This document shows positions 16,318-26,900 of a stretch of DNA of 64,000 nucleotides, piece after piece; within the stretch, counting starts at the first letter, position 1, and each line of letters opens with the position of its first letter. The DNA comes from an uncultured Clostridia bacterium. GTDB taxonomy: Bacteria; Bacillota; Clostridia; Christensenellales; Aristaeellaceae. The notes beneath the pieces were generated by a model that saw nothing but the letters and a program-made list of their open reading frames with translations, made no database searches and was not told the origin of the DNA. The stretch spans positions 1-64,000 of the forward strand of contig CAMVEB010000010.1 of assembly GCA_947166385.1 (NCBI GenBank). The letters run 5' to 3'. A program made the position numbers and the translations under genes.

Positions 16318-17043
16318 TCATTCTAAAACTTCAAAGCAACTGTCCCATCCGGCAGCCATCATATTCCGGACTGCAGCGCAAACAATCTCCTTATGTTTCG
16401 GTTGAATAATGAAAAAGTAATACCGTTGAGATGTTTTTGTGAACTTCAAGCCTAACCCTATTGATTCTTTCAGCCTCGGTATCTCAATCAATTCCTTATG
16501 TTGATCTAAATAAAATGAATCTGGTCTCCGAGCCTTATGCTGATAGTATATAACACTCGCCCCATGATTATAATAATCAGCCAGTTCATCTGGCAAAACA
16601 AATTTGTTCTCTCTGACTGTACCAAAGGCAGACGGTACAACTATACCATTGTCAGGATCAACAAATATTACATCAGATCCAGATAGCGTCATCAGGGCTT
16701 TTTCATGCCAACCTTTACGTATCGCTGCTCTTTCTGCCTTGTCTTTCCCGGCGATAGCAAGCGGTTCTGAATAAAAGGATGCTTTGAGAATCTTTCCGCT
16801 TTCCAATGAGGAGATTCCTCTTTTTTGGGACTTCACGATACAATTCAGCCCCTGCCACAGCGCTTCATCCAACTGACAATAATCATAGTTTTTCAAATAC
16901 TGAACATACCGTCCATCGTTATTGTGACTCTCATCAGGAATCAGATACCAATTAACGCCGATGGTTAAGCCGGACATCTGCAGTACTCGCAGAAGTCCCA
17001 GCTTTCCAAAGTCCCCAATGTCGCCTGTATACCGGTTTTGCAT
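16318..17043 (-). CDS. Uncharacterised MQNRYTGDIGDFGK family protein
   Basis: This 241-residue soluble protein begins with the signature MQNRYTGDIGDFGKLGLLR, which I recall from a family of conserved hypothetical proteins. Other notable motifs are IFVDPDNGI in the centre and a YYFFI strand near the C-terminus. The DPDNG motif after a hydrophobic strand resembles the fourth motif of adenine methyltransferases, but no clear SAM-binding loop is seen. The start at 17043 follows AAGGAGA; the frame runs on to 17097 without a site. Its DNA is more AT-rich than its neighbours, suggesting separate acquisition as cargo. Confidence 0.6.
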   Translation of the reverse strand: MQNRYTGDIGDFGKLGLLRVLQMSGLTIGVNWYLIPDESHNNDGRYVQYLKNYDYCQLDEALWQGLNCIVKSQKRGISSLESGKILKASFYSEPLAIAGKDKAERAAIRKGWHEKALMTLSGSDVIFVDPDNGIVVPSAFGTVRENKFVLPDELADYYNHGASVIYYQHKARRPDSFYLDQHKELIEIPRLKESIGLGLKFTKTSQRYYFFIIQPKHKEIVCAAVRNMMAAGWDSCFEVLE

Positions 17044-17177
17044 CGTGCCGATCTCCTTATGTCTACAAACTGGATTGTGTATATTTTCAGAAATCAAGCT
17101 CTGCAGGCGAATAACCTAAGAAAATTCAAAGCCTACAGCTATTATGATACCACGCACTAACTGAAATGGCGAGCATG

Positions 17178-17208
17178 AAAAAAAGCGGCATCCACAATTG
17201 AATGCTGC
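17178..17208 (-). terminator. Terminator after the relaxase gene
   Basis: An imperfect 7-bp stem (17185-17191 with 17202-17208, one mismatch) is followed on the minus strand by seven T. It lies directly after the relaxase stop and closes the long transfer operon. Confidence 0.65.
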
Positions 17209-17213
17209 AAAAG

Positions 17214-18605
17214 TCATCTTTCGATTTCTCTATCTCTTGTGTTTCTCGCAGGGGCATGCCGATCCGTTACCATATCAATATTCGCCTTGACCGTCAGCAG
17301 CTCACGCATACTGTCACGGGTTTCACGGTATTGGGCGTATGCAGCTTGCTTTTTTGCCAGAACTTCGCTGTACTCGGCTGAAAGCTCTTTGATTGTGGGA
17401 ATCTTGCCCGGAATTGCGTCAAATGCCTTCTTGGCAGCCTTGTGGATGACGATCTCCTGCTCATGCTGAGCGTAGAAGTGCTTGTCATAGCCGGATTTCT
17501 TCCATTCGGCATAGATATCTTTGGTTTTCAGATAATCATGGATGGACTTTTTCATGGCAGAGATCTCTTTGAGACGGGCTTCTGCAGATCTGACTTCTGT
17601 CAGCAGGGCCTCGTTTTTATGTACGGCTGTCTCTACTCTGGCCGCCAGTTCTTCATAGGACTTGATGTTATGACTGGAAAGGTATGCCATACTGCTTGCC
17701 ATTTGCTTGACGTTAAAGACTTTTGCCCAGTTTTCGTATCCTTTGCCTTTTCCTTCCTGCATCTTCGCCTGGATATCGATCAGCAAGCTAACCTGGCTTT
17801 TCATCCGGCGCGTCTTATACGGATTATGTACCCGAAGACCATCGAGCACTTCTCGAATTGATTTCTCCGTATATGCCTCGCCCAGGGAATCCATACGGAT
17901 AAACCGTTTTCCGTCAGGGCCGCAGAAACTTGGCTGCTTTCCTCGTTTAATCTGCCATCCGTTTCCCTCCAGGGTGTTCAGAAGGGCCTCAAAGCTTTTC
18001 GGTTTTCCCCGCAGAGCATCGTCAATGGCCAGTCGCAGCTGATCCCGGACAGACAGTTTTGCCTGATCGCCCTGCCAGCGGTCATAGTTCGTGTCATGCA
18101 TCCGGGGATTGCTGACCACAGACAGTTTATGCTCCATGCAGATCTGATCGCTCAATCGTGCCAGAGCCTTCCCGGAACCAAGGAAATTCCTAAATTTATG
18201 CTTGCAATCCAGTGTCGTGGCACAGAAGATGATGTGATTGTGGATATGCGCTTTATCTGTATGAGTAGCGACTATAAAAGCGTGGTTTCCCTTAAGGAAC
18301 CTGCTGGCAAGCTCAAATCCGATCTGGTTTGCTTCCTCTGGGGTAACTTCTCCGGGTTTGAATGATTGCCGGAGCTGATACGCAATCACTTCACCGTCCC
18401 TGTGGCGGCCGGTTATGCTCAGGTAAGTCCTGCGCATGAGCTCAAACTCATTGGCAGCAGTCTTCGGATCACAGGCGAACCCTGTAACAAGCTGCCCGTC
18501 TTCCGTCTTGTCTGGATTACAGGCATAGTCCAGCCGTCCGGCAAAGCTTCCGCCGGCACCCTTTCCTTTGCTTATGTGTATTGTGATCAGCCTTGTTGTA
18601 GCCAT
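17214..18605 (-). CDS. MOBP-type relaxase
   Basis: This 463-residue relaxase nicks oriT and leads the strand into the recipient. The N-terminal catalytic domain has the likely nucleophile Y27 (RLDYACNP) and the metal-binding histidine motif HTDKAHIHNH (H115, H120, H122, H124), as in VirD2-type MOBP relaxases. A basic middle part (PSFCGPDGKRFIRMDSLG) and a C-terminal coiled-coil region follow. The start at 18605 follows GGAGG; the upstream frame to 18644 has no site. A terminator hairpin lies between it and the membrane gene upstream. MobC is encoded one gene away. Confidence 0.9.
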   Translation of the reverse strand: MATTRLITIHISKGKGAGGSFAGRLDYACNPDKTEDGQLVTGFACDPKTAANEFELMRRTYLSITGRHRDGEVIAYQLRQSFKPGEVTPEEANQIGFELASRFLKGNHAFIVATHTDKAHIHNHIIFCATTLDCKHKFRNFLGSGKALARLSDQICMEHKLSVVSNPRMHDTNYDRWQGDQAKLSVRDQLRLAIDDALRGKPKSFEALLNTLEGNGWQIKRGKQPSFCGPDGKRFIRMDSLGEAYTEKSIREVLDGLRVHNPYKTRRMKSQVSLLIDIQAKMQEGKGKGYENWAKVFNVKQMASSMAYLSSHNIKSYEELAARVETAVHKNEALLTEVRSAEARLKEISAMKKSIHDYLKTKDIYAEWKKSGYDKHFYAQHEQEIVIHKAAKKAFDAIPGKIPTIKELSAEYSEVLAKKQAAYAQYRETRDSMRELLTVKANIDMVTDRHAPARNTRDREIER

Positions 18606-18622
18606 TTTCTTTCCTCCGTAAC

Positions 18623-18659
18623 AAAAAAAGAGCAGCCAGCGCATTTCGCAGCTGACTGC
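18623..18659 (-). terminator. Intercistronic terminator or attenuator before the relaxase
   Basis: A 9-bp stem with one wobble pair (18632-18640 with 18651-18659) is followed on the minus strand by CTCTTTTTTT. It lies between the CD1845-like gene and the relaxase start, only 18 bp upstream of that start. It probably limits relaxase expression relative to upstream genes. Confidence 0.7.
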
Positions 18660-18675
18660 CCGAGGTTTTCAGTTT

Positions 18676-18966
18676 TCAGCAAATCTTTCCTTCAACAAAG
18701 GCGAAGGCACTGTCGAGTCTCTTCAGCATGAAGTTGGCAATCGCCGGAAGTCCGATCGGGCTGACCAGAACACCCAGAGCCAGAAGCGCGATGCCGTTCT
18801 GCCAGTATCCGATAAAGAACTCCACCATTGCGAGGATGATGAACAGTCCGGTTCCAAGGCCAATAACTGCCGAGGAAATCGTGGTAATAAAAGCCAGCGT
18901 TCCGAGTAACAGCCTGCCGATCAGCAGCACCGGCATGATTGCGATTCTTACCATTGCCTTTAACAT
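18676..18966 (-). CDS. Small membrane protein, CD1845-like
   Basis: This 96-residue protein has at least two long hydrophobic helices (about 8-50 and 57-80) and a short charged C-terminus. Proteins of this size and hydropathy are standard in Clostridia conjugative elements between mobC and the relaxase gene; CD1845 is the family name I recall. No catalytic residues are visible. It lies 17 bp downstream of mobC and probably works with the relaxosome or mating channel at the membrane. Confidence 0.65.
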   Translation of the reverse strand: MLKAMVRIAIMPVLLIGRLLLGTLAFITTISSAVIGLGTGLFIILAMVEFFIGYWQNGIALLALGVLVSPIGLPAIANFMLKRLDSAFAFVEGKIC

Positions 18967-18983
18967 TCTGCATCCTCCTCTTC

Positions 18984-19325
18984 TTACTGAAGCTGTCCCA
19001 GCCGTTTCAGGATTTTGTTCATGCCTTTCCAGAGGTCATCCTGTACCGACTTGATTTCCTTCAGGTCATCCTCAAAAACGGTTCCCTTTGCGTTTGTTTT
19101 CTTCGCTATCTGGTTCAGGTTATTGCTGGAATACCTCAGGAGAGAAATCATTTCCTTGATTTCAGGCATGTCCAGCTTCAGGATATATCCGTCAATTGCC
19201 ATCTTTCGAAGGTAAGCGGATAGGCTGTCGATTCCAATACTGTTCATTCGTTCCTGGACTTTCTCCAGCTCCTGATCGCTCATTCTGACTGACAGTTTAT
19301 GAAGCCGATCTCCCTGTTCCATCAA
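18984..19325 (-). CDS. mobC: Relaxosome protein MobC
   Basis: This 113-residue protein has a ribbon-helix-helix-like N-terminus (LHKLSVRMSDQELEKVQERM) and the SAYLRKMAIDGYI segment typical of MobC. The helical C-terminus contains SSNNLNQIAKKTN, the family signature. MobC proteins help the relaxase melt and nick oriT. The start is either TTG at 19325, which has the better spacing from AGGAG, or ATG at 19322. It overlaps neither neighbour but lies within 2 bp of the DUF3846 gene, so translation is coupled. Confidence 0.88.
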   Translation of the reverse strand: MMEQGDRLHKLSVRMSDQELEKVQERMNSIGIDSLSAYLRKMAIDGYILKLDMPEIKEMISLLRYSSNNLNQIAKKTNAKGTVFEDDLKEIKSVQDDLWKGMNKILKRLGQLQ

Positions 19326-19327
19326 TA

Positions 19328-19852
19328 TTATCGCTCCTGTCCTTCAGACCGGCAAGGCTGTCGATGGCCTTTTTCAGCACCCATACGAAGAATTGCCGAT
19401 ATAGATTTCTCCGGCTGCCTTTCCGCTTGTTTCAGATTGCTCAGAAACTCTGTCATTTCGTGGATTGAGACCTTCCGGATCTCCGTCATGTCCTTCGCCA
19501 GATCAATCGCTTCATCTTGTGTCAAAAGCCGCAGATCTTCTCCGTCCTGTTTCACGATCATCGCATTTCCAATGATTATGTCTCCATGCTCGGGAGAATC
19601 ATAAAGATAACTGGCAATGCAGTTCACGAAATGCACGTCGCCCTTCAGCTTTGATTCTTCATCAATCAGAAGGACATAATCCTGTCCCTGCAAACCTGCG
19701 GGCTCGACAACTTCAATCCAGTCGCAGTCGATAGCTCTGCGGGCACAGTCGAATAGCTTTTCGCCTGGCTCGACTTCAACAATACCAACAGTTTGCCCGG
19801 ATGTGAGCATGACACCGTAAATGGCGTTTTCGATTATTTCATTCTGGGTCAT
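19328..19852 (-). CDS. DUF3846 domain protein
   Basis: This 174-residue soluble protein has an N-terminal region matching the DUF3846 pattern. The segment runs VEVEPGEKLFDCARRAIDCDWIEVVEP and ends with an acidic QDGEDLRLLTQDEA stretch. The family occurs almost only in conjugative elements and its role is unknown. The C-terminal 50 residues are basic. It has a good ribosome site (AAGGAG) and lies 13 bp downstream of the primase-like gene in the transfer operon. Confidence 0.75.
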   Translation of the reverse strand: MTQNEIIENAIYGVMLTSGQTVGIVEVEPGEKLFDCARRAIDCDWIEVVEPAGLQGQDYVLLIDEESKLKGDVHFVNCIASYLYDSPEHGDIIIGNAMIVKQDGEDLRLLTQDEAIDLAKDMTEIRKVSIHEMTEFLSNLKQAERQPEKSISAILRMGAEKGHRQPCRSEGQER

Positions 19853-19865
19853 AGCATTCTTCTCC

Positions 19866-20972
19866 TTATCGTTCGAAGCTTTCGTGTCGGGATACTGGCT
19901 TGTGAGACTGCTCAGGCGGTTTCTTCAGATCCTCCAGGACAGAGTGCTTCTGCCTGTCCTGCATTTCTCTGCGCGCATGGCTGATGAAACCGTCCAGAAC
20001 AGCAGGATGGGATGAAACCGCGTATGCGTCCCGACGGTCATAATTCATATCCGGCCGGGAATCAGGCATTCTTACGGTAAACGCCCAGTCTTTATTCTGC
20101 GGAGAAAAACGTCCATCCCATGATTTTGTCTGGACGGTAGCGGCAAGAACAAGCGATAAACGTTCCGGACCGAACTGATCCAGTACTTCTGTTATCGCGT
20201 TTTTGTTCAGCCGCATTCCATCGAAATGATGAGAGATAGATGCTTCCACAGCTTTTTTGCAGTTGATGTTTTCCATATGTGAGCTTCTGAAAAGCTCCAA
20301 TTCTTTGTGATCACGCGCATAAGCGCCGCTTTCATAGTAAACGGGTACAGTCACAGCCGCTTCCATGGGTTTCACTTCCTTTTCTTTCTGCATCAGGTCA
20401 GCAATGACCATCTGCTTATCTTTTGTGTCACCAGACCAGAGGATATCCAGATCGTTTTCCACAGCCGGCAGATTCATCAGCGCCTCAGCGAAGCGCGGAT
20501 GAAAGCTTTCTTCCGGCGACTTTGGCGCATAATCTTCACGCCACTGCACCAGCTGATTTCTGTAGTCACATAATTCCCGGAAATAGTGCGCAGCACGATG
20601 TTCAATCAGCTTTTCTTCAGAAACAGGCCGCCTGAAGGGGATCACTTTTGATTCTCGGTCATTTGTCCGTATTCCGAAATCAGATGCAAGCTTGTACGCC
20701 GCCGCTTTTCGGTTAAAACCAAACAGACGGGATGTGAAAGAAATCACATCGCCGTCTGCCTGGCATCCGAAGCAATGAAAACGCTTATCGACTTTCATGC
20801 TTGGGTTCTTATCCTTATGAAAAGGACACTTGCACATCCCACGCCGATTGATGGAAATCCCGTATCGCTCGGCTGCCTCCCGGGTAGATACACTGCTTTT
20901 GACAGCATCAAACAAACGCCGATCAGCCTTGCTGGGTGCTGAATAATCCAACGCCGGTGCTGCCATTGTCAT
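19866..20972 (-). CDS. CHC2 zinc-finger primase-like protein with DUF3849
   Basis: The product has 368 residues. Residues about 45-75 form a CHC2-type zinc finger (CKCPFHKDKNPS, then FHCFGCQADGDVISF), the DNA-binding element of DnaG-type primases. No TOPRIM catalytic domain follows. Instead there is a helical middle part and a DUF3849 domain (from VPVYYESGAYARDHKELELF). It may bind transferred single-stranded DNA or assist complementary strand synthesis. Its ATG overlaps the stop of the large helicase gene (TGATG), so translation is coupled. Confidence 0.78.
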   Translation of the reverse strand: MTMAAPALDYSAPSKADRRLFDAVKSSVSTREAAERYGISINRRGMCKCPFHKDKNPSMKVDKRFHCFGCQADGDVISFTSRLFGFNRKAAAYKLASDFGIRTNDRESKVIPFRRPVSEEKLIEHRAAHYFRELCDYRNQLVQWREDYAPKSPEESFHPRFAEALMNLPAVENDLDILWSGDTKDKQMVIADLMQKEKEVKPMEAAVTVPVYYESGAYARDHKELELFRSSHMENINCKKAVEASISHHFDGMRLNKNAITEVLDQFGPERLSLVLAATVQTKSWDGRFSPQNKDWAFTVRMPDSRPDMNYDRRDAYAVSSHPAVLDGFISHARREMQDRQKHSVLEDLKKPPEQSHKPVSRHESFER

Positions 20973-23900
20973 CAGCGTTCAGGCTCCTTATCATTCTTTT
21001 CTTTGGCGGGCGCCTTGGCCACCGTTCTGTCAAGATTCAGTTCTGAATCCAGTTCGGCAAGGCGTGCGCTCTTGGTTTTAAGCTCCGCTTCCTGCGGGAA
21101 GGGTTTCCCAAGCTCCGCTTTTGCGGATACCAGCTGGTTCCTGGCGTTATCCAGACGGGCTTTGGCATCCTCTTGTCTTTGCGGCATGTTCGCCAGTGTG
21201 TTATCCAGCCGCAGGATATTACCGCGAGCATCGGTACCGGCATCCACCCGATGTGTTAATGCACCCTGCAGAGCCATCTGGAATCGGTTGTTGAACAGAT
21301 CGTACTGGACAGAAAGATCAAAACCACGGTATTCACCTATGTGTACGACTTCACCATGTGAGGATTTCTTGCAAGCCTCCAGGATCAGATTGCCTGCTTC
21401 TTCCTTATCAGTAATCACAGTTTCGCCAGCACTCAAGCCCACGAAATCCTCTTCAGGAAGAGGATGATCGCGCATGGTAGCAATATCCTTATCAAAGGCA
21501 GCGATTACTTCTTCAGCCTGATCAATCTCTTTGGGGAGCTTTTTCAGGATCTGATCTTCCAGACGATACTGCTTGGTCAGATAATCGGATTTCATCAGCC
21601 GAAGCCGTGCAACATCCACATCCAGATCCATTTTTTCCTTGATACGGGGATCTCCGGCACACAGCGCCTTGATCTCGGCATAGGAGAGTGCGGTTTCGTC
21701 AATGTCTTCGCAGGAACGGACAGGGCTCTTGCTGGACATGATCTGGGAGATGAATTTCTGTTTGTTTTCAACAGTCTGCCAGAGATATCCGTCAAAGGTG
21801 CCTTCAGTGACATAACGGAAAATGAACACTTCTTTGTTTTGATTGCCCTGACGGACGATTCGACCGGCACGTTGTTCCAGATCACCAGGCCGCCAAGGGC
21901 AGTCCAGGTCATGAAGAGCTATCAGCCGATCCTGTACATTGGTTCCGGCTCCCATCTTCTGAGTGCTTCCCATAAGGATGCGAACCTCTCCGGATCGCAC
22001 CTTCGTAAACAGGTCAGACTTGCGTTTTTCAGTGTTCGCTTCGTGGATATACGCAATCTGATCACGCGGAATGCCATGAGAAACCAGCTTTTCCCGGATA
22101 TCGTCATAGATATTGAAGTTACCGTTGCCGGTTTCTTCCTTGGCATCAGCCAGAGCGGCCTCTTCCTTTTCGTTGGTGGCTTTGCCGCGGGGAGTGGACA
22201 GATCGCAGAAAACAAGTTGTGTCAGTTTCTCAACATTGCCTTCGTTATAGATGCGAACAATATTGTTGACGCATGCGTTCACTTTGCTTCCGGGATCATC
22301 CGGCAACAAAGGATTGATCAGCCGCTGATCAAGACCCAGCTTTCTTCCGTCAGAAGTGATCTTCAGCATATTGTCCTCGCTCGGATCAACTGTGCCGGAG
22401 TGAACGGCAGCAGCCCGTTCAGAGAGCATGCTCACCATTTCTTTCTGGTATTCGGATGGATGAACCACGACCGTTTCGTAATGTGCTTCCGGTCTGGGGA
22501 GGTTCAACTGATCAGCCGTTTTGATGTCAGCCACTTCAGAGAACAGCTTCATCAGCTCAGGAAGGTTGAAAAACTTGGCAAATCGTGTCCTTGCCCGATA
22601 TCCGGTTCCTTCGGGGGCAAGCTCAATGGCCGTTGTGGTCTCCCCGAATGTGGAAGCCCAGCAATCGAACTGGCTCAGACTCTTCTGTTGCAGTGTTCCG
22701 TATTGCAGATAGCGCTGCATAGTGTAGAGTTCTGTCATGGAATTGCTTACAGGGGTGCCTGTTGCAAAAACAACCCCGCGTCCGCCGGTCACTTCATCCA
22801 TGTACCGACATTTCAGGAACATATCACTGGATTTCTGCGCTTCAGAGGCAGAAAGACCGGCAACATTCCGCATCTTGGTGAACAGGAACAAGTTCTTGAA
22901 TGCATGCGCTTCATCTACATACAATCGATCCACGCCCAGCTGCTCAAAAGTAACAACGTCATCTTTCTTTTCTTCCGCTTCCAGCTTTCTCAGCCGGACT
23001 TCAAGCTGACGTTTGGCCCGTTCCAGTTGCTTGATGGAGTAGCGCTCTCCGCGGTTCCGCTTCATTTCCATGATGCCGTCCGTGATATCGTCAATCTGCT
23101 CTTTCAGCAACCGCTGCTGCCTTTCCTGGGAAACCGGAATCCGTTCAAACTGGCTGTGGCCAAGGATAACGGCATCGTAATCACCGGTAGCGATACGGGC
23201 GCAGAACTTTTGACGGTTCGCTTTTTCGAAGTCTTTCCGGGTTGCCACAAGGATATTCGCGCTGGGATAAAGCCGCAGGAATTCCGAGGCCCACTGTTCT
23301 GTCAGGTGATTAGGCACCACGAACATGGCTTTCTGGCAAAGACCAAGACGCTTTGACTCCATGACGGCAGCAACCATTTCGAAGGTTTTTCCGGCACCGA
23401 CCTCGTGCGCCAACAGGGTATTCCCGCCATAGATGATATGCGCTACCGCGTTTCGCTGGTGTTCACGCAGATCAATTTCGGGGGTCATCCCATCGAAGGA
23501 GATATGACTGCCGTCATATTCACGAGGACGTATGGAGTTAAAGAGTTCATTGTACGTATGCACCAGATCCTCACGGCGGTCAGGATCTTTCCAGATCCAG
23601 TCACGGAAAGCTTCCTTAATGGCCTGCTGTTTTTGCTGGGCGAGCGTAGTCTCTTTCTGATTCAATACACGTTTTTCTTTTCCTTCAGCGTCCTGAATCG
23701 TATCGTAGATACGGATATCACGGAGATTCAACGTATCTTCCAGAATCCGATAAGCGTTTGCCCGGTCTGTGCCGTATGTCACGTAAGCGGCTACGTTGTT
23801 TGAGGACATCAGGCTTTTTCCGTCAATGAACCATTCAGCGGTGTAGGAAGAGAAGTTTACCTTGATCGACCGTTTCATGTAAAAGGGGGTCTGAAAGGTT

Positions 23901-26900
23901 TCGTACATGAAATCGTTGATATATTTCTTGTCCACCCATGTTGCGCCAAGGCGGACATCGATCTCAGAAGCTTCCAGATCTTTGGGCTGCGCCGCTTTAA
24001 GCGCCTGGACGTTGATATCAAAGTACGGAGACATTTCCGCAGCGTCTTCTGCTTCACGCAGTTTCTGACGAACATTGCCGGACAAATACTCGTCAGCGGT
24101 CACATATGCAGCCCGTCCATCCTCGTCCAGCGGCCCGGGTACCTGAAAGATCACACCGGCCAGCTGATCAGCGATGTCTTCTTCCTGCATGCCTGTCAGT
24201 TCAGCCATAAAAGGCAGATCCACCCGTGCCTTCTCCGTAATGGAAACCGCTAATGCTTCCGCAGGCGTATCCACATGCGTCACAGGCGTGCTGTGCCGGA
24301 TTGTCCGTTTGGTGAACATATCCGCTTTTCGCATCAGTTCACACTTTTCGTTGACAATCTCCAGTGAACAAAGCAGATAGTATGACGAGTCAGAGGAAAA
24401 GACATTCGCGTTTCCGCGGGCATTGATCAGGCCATACTTTGCAGTAAAAGCATCATAAACAGCATTGAGGCGCTGTTGATGCGCCTCAATCACTTCATCG
24501 GGAGCATTATCCATCTGTGCCTGGATCAGTTCATTTACAACACCGCGCAGACTTACAAGTCCCTTGGCCCGTTCCTTTGCGGTATCGCTGAGATCAGGCT
24601 GAACCATGACGGAGTTTTGCCTGTAGTACACTTCACCGTCCACAACAGTGAAAGAGTAGTTTTTCACAGAAGGGTCTGCTGGTATTGTTTTCTGTGCCGG
24701 CGTGTCATCACCGATATCGGGCAGATCCGCTTCCTGGTATTCGCCAATGATATTCCTTACCGCTTCAGAAAGCTGATCCCCAAGATTAGCGTCATCGAAG
24801 GGAATACAGACAGATTCCAGACTGCCGTACATGCTTTCATCCAGAATCATCTGGCCAAGAACCATTTCGGGGTGATCAACAAAGTAGCTGTTGACCGTGA
24901 TCCCGTCCGGGTTTTTCCCGAGATGCACCCAATCAGGCTCGATATCAATCACCCGATCCCGCTTTTGCAGAAAGATGATATCTGAAGTGACATAGGTGTT
25001 CGCGTTGGCACTGAAAGCAGTATTCGGCAAGCGGATAGCACCCAGCAGTTCAGCCCGTTGCGCGATATACTTCCGAACATCCGGATTCTGCTTGTCCATG
25101 GTTCCCTTGGAGGTAATGAAGGCGATCACACCGCCGGGACGAACCTGGTCAAGAGCTTTTGCAAAGAAATAATCGTGAATCAGGAAATTGTAACGGTCAT
25201 AAGCTTTATCCGGCACTTTGTATGCGCCGAACGGCACATTGCCGATGGCCACATCAAAGAAGTCTTTTCGGTCAGTGGTTTCAAAACCAGCGACTGTAAT
25301 ATCCGCTTTGGGATAAAGCAATGTTGCAATCCGGCCGGTCACGCTGTCCAGTTCCACACCGTACAGGTGACTGTTTTGCATGCTTTCAGGCAGCATTCCA
25401 AAGAAATTGCCTACGCCGCAGGAAGGTTCCAGAATGTTTCCGGTACGGAACCCCATCTGTTCCAGCGCCTGGTACATAGAGCGAATCACAGTTGGAGAAG
25501 TATAGTGAGCGTTCAGAGTAGAAGAGCGTGCCATGTCGTACTCTTCAGGAGTGAGCAGCTCTTTCAACTCTATGTACTCATTGCCCCAGTTCTCGTTATC
25601 TTCATCAAAAGCCTGGGGAATCCCGCCCCAGCCAACATACCGGGAAAGGATTTCCTGTTCCTCAGCGGTTGCTCCGCGCTTTTCAGCTTCAATGGTTTTC
25701 AGCGTCCGGATTGCAGCAACGTTATAGCCATATTTGGCTTTTTGCCCGCCTTCACCCAGATGATCATCTGTGATATGAAAGTTCTCTGTACTGACAGGGA
25801 TCCCGGGCTGAGTTTCAGGTACCGTTTCCTGTGCTTGCGGCCAGAAATCGGGACGATAAACATCATTCCGGATATCCAGGCCAAGCAAGCGCTGAAGCAT
25901 TTCCTTGCTTTCGGCGCGAAGCACAGGGTAAGTCTGGGATGGATCACGCAGGCTGATATCAAAGAGTCCAACGTTCTCTACTACAAAAGCCTGATCACCA
26001 AGATAAACGGTATCACCGGCATGGAGATCATAGGAGAAAACGGGCGGTTCAGGTTCACGAGGTGTCAGATCCACCACAATTTCCCGCATAGCAGGGATAC
26101 CATCATGTTCGGGAATCCTGCGTTCACCAGGGCGAAGGGGCGGAATCCCTGTTTCTACAGGCTGTTCGGGCTCTTCCATAGCGGCTTCCTCAACATCAGC
26201 CTCTACTTGCTGGATAAACGGATTGTTTTCCAGCGCTTCCGCATCGACTACTTCACCGTCAACGATGCCGCTTTTAGCAAGATCTTCCCGGATAGCAACC
26301 GGATCTATATCATCCAGACGATCCTGTTCTTCCTCGGTGTAAAACTGGTTATCCCAAACCAGTCTGTTCAATGCGTTTGCGGCATCTGTCCATGGAACCT
26401 CCCGCTGAACATCATTCACCATGACAGGGAGAGAAGGCAGATCGCTGCCGTATTCTTCACGCAGCCGTTCGGCAATCTCCTCGGTAGTATGCCCTTCCTT
26501 CACAAAGCGGGTCATGGCATGCTTGCCTTCAATACGCCCGTTCCATTCCCGGAGAGTGCGTTCAATATCCATCTGGGTAATAATCCCATTTGTGGAACGA
26601 TATCCCTGGTTCAGGGTTTCCGGCTCAACAGGCGGATAATGCATCCGGGGCTGTGGGAGCGGCATTTCAGCGCCAAGGAAATCTTCCTGCAATTCTGAAA
26701 AGCGCTGCTGTTCCTTTGGAGTCAGGTATGTCCCTTGCTCCATCATGTTCCGGATATAGCGTTCGACCGCATGCCAGCGCAGGTTGTATTCCTCGTTGGT
26801 TTTCCAGCGCCGGAACTGCATACCGCGGGAATTGTAGTCAATAAAGCCGCTGGTTCCGTCCAGGAAGGTATGACTATGGCCGCCGACACCATATTCATTG

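Noticed and set aside
21464..23356. 630-residue plus-strand open frame
   Set aside because: It lies wholly inside the giant helicase gene on the opposite strand, has no ribosome site and shows no domain. It is a shadow frame.
25058..26698. 546-residue plus-strand open frame
   Set aside because: It is also a shadow of the giant minus-strand gene, with no motif or promoter. The minus strand has clear functional motifs over the same bases.
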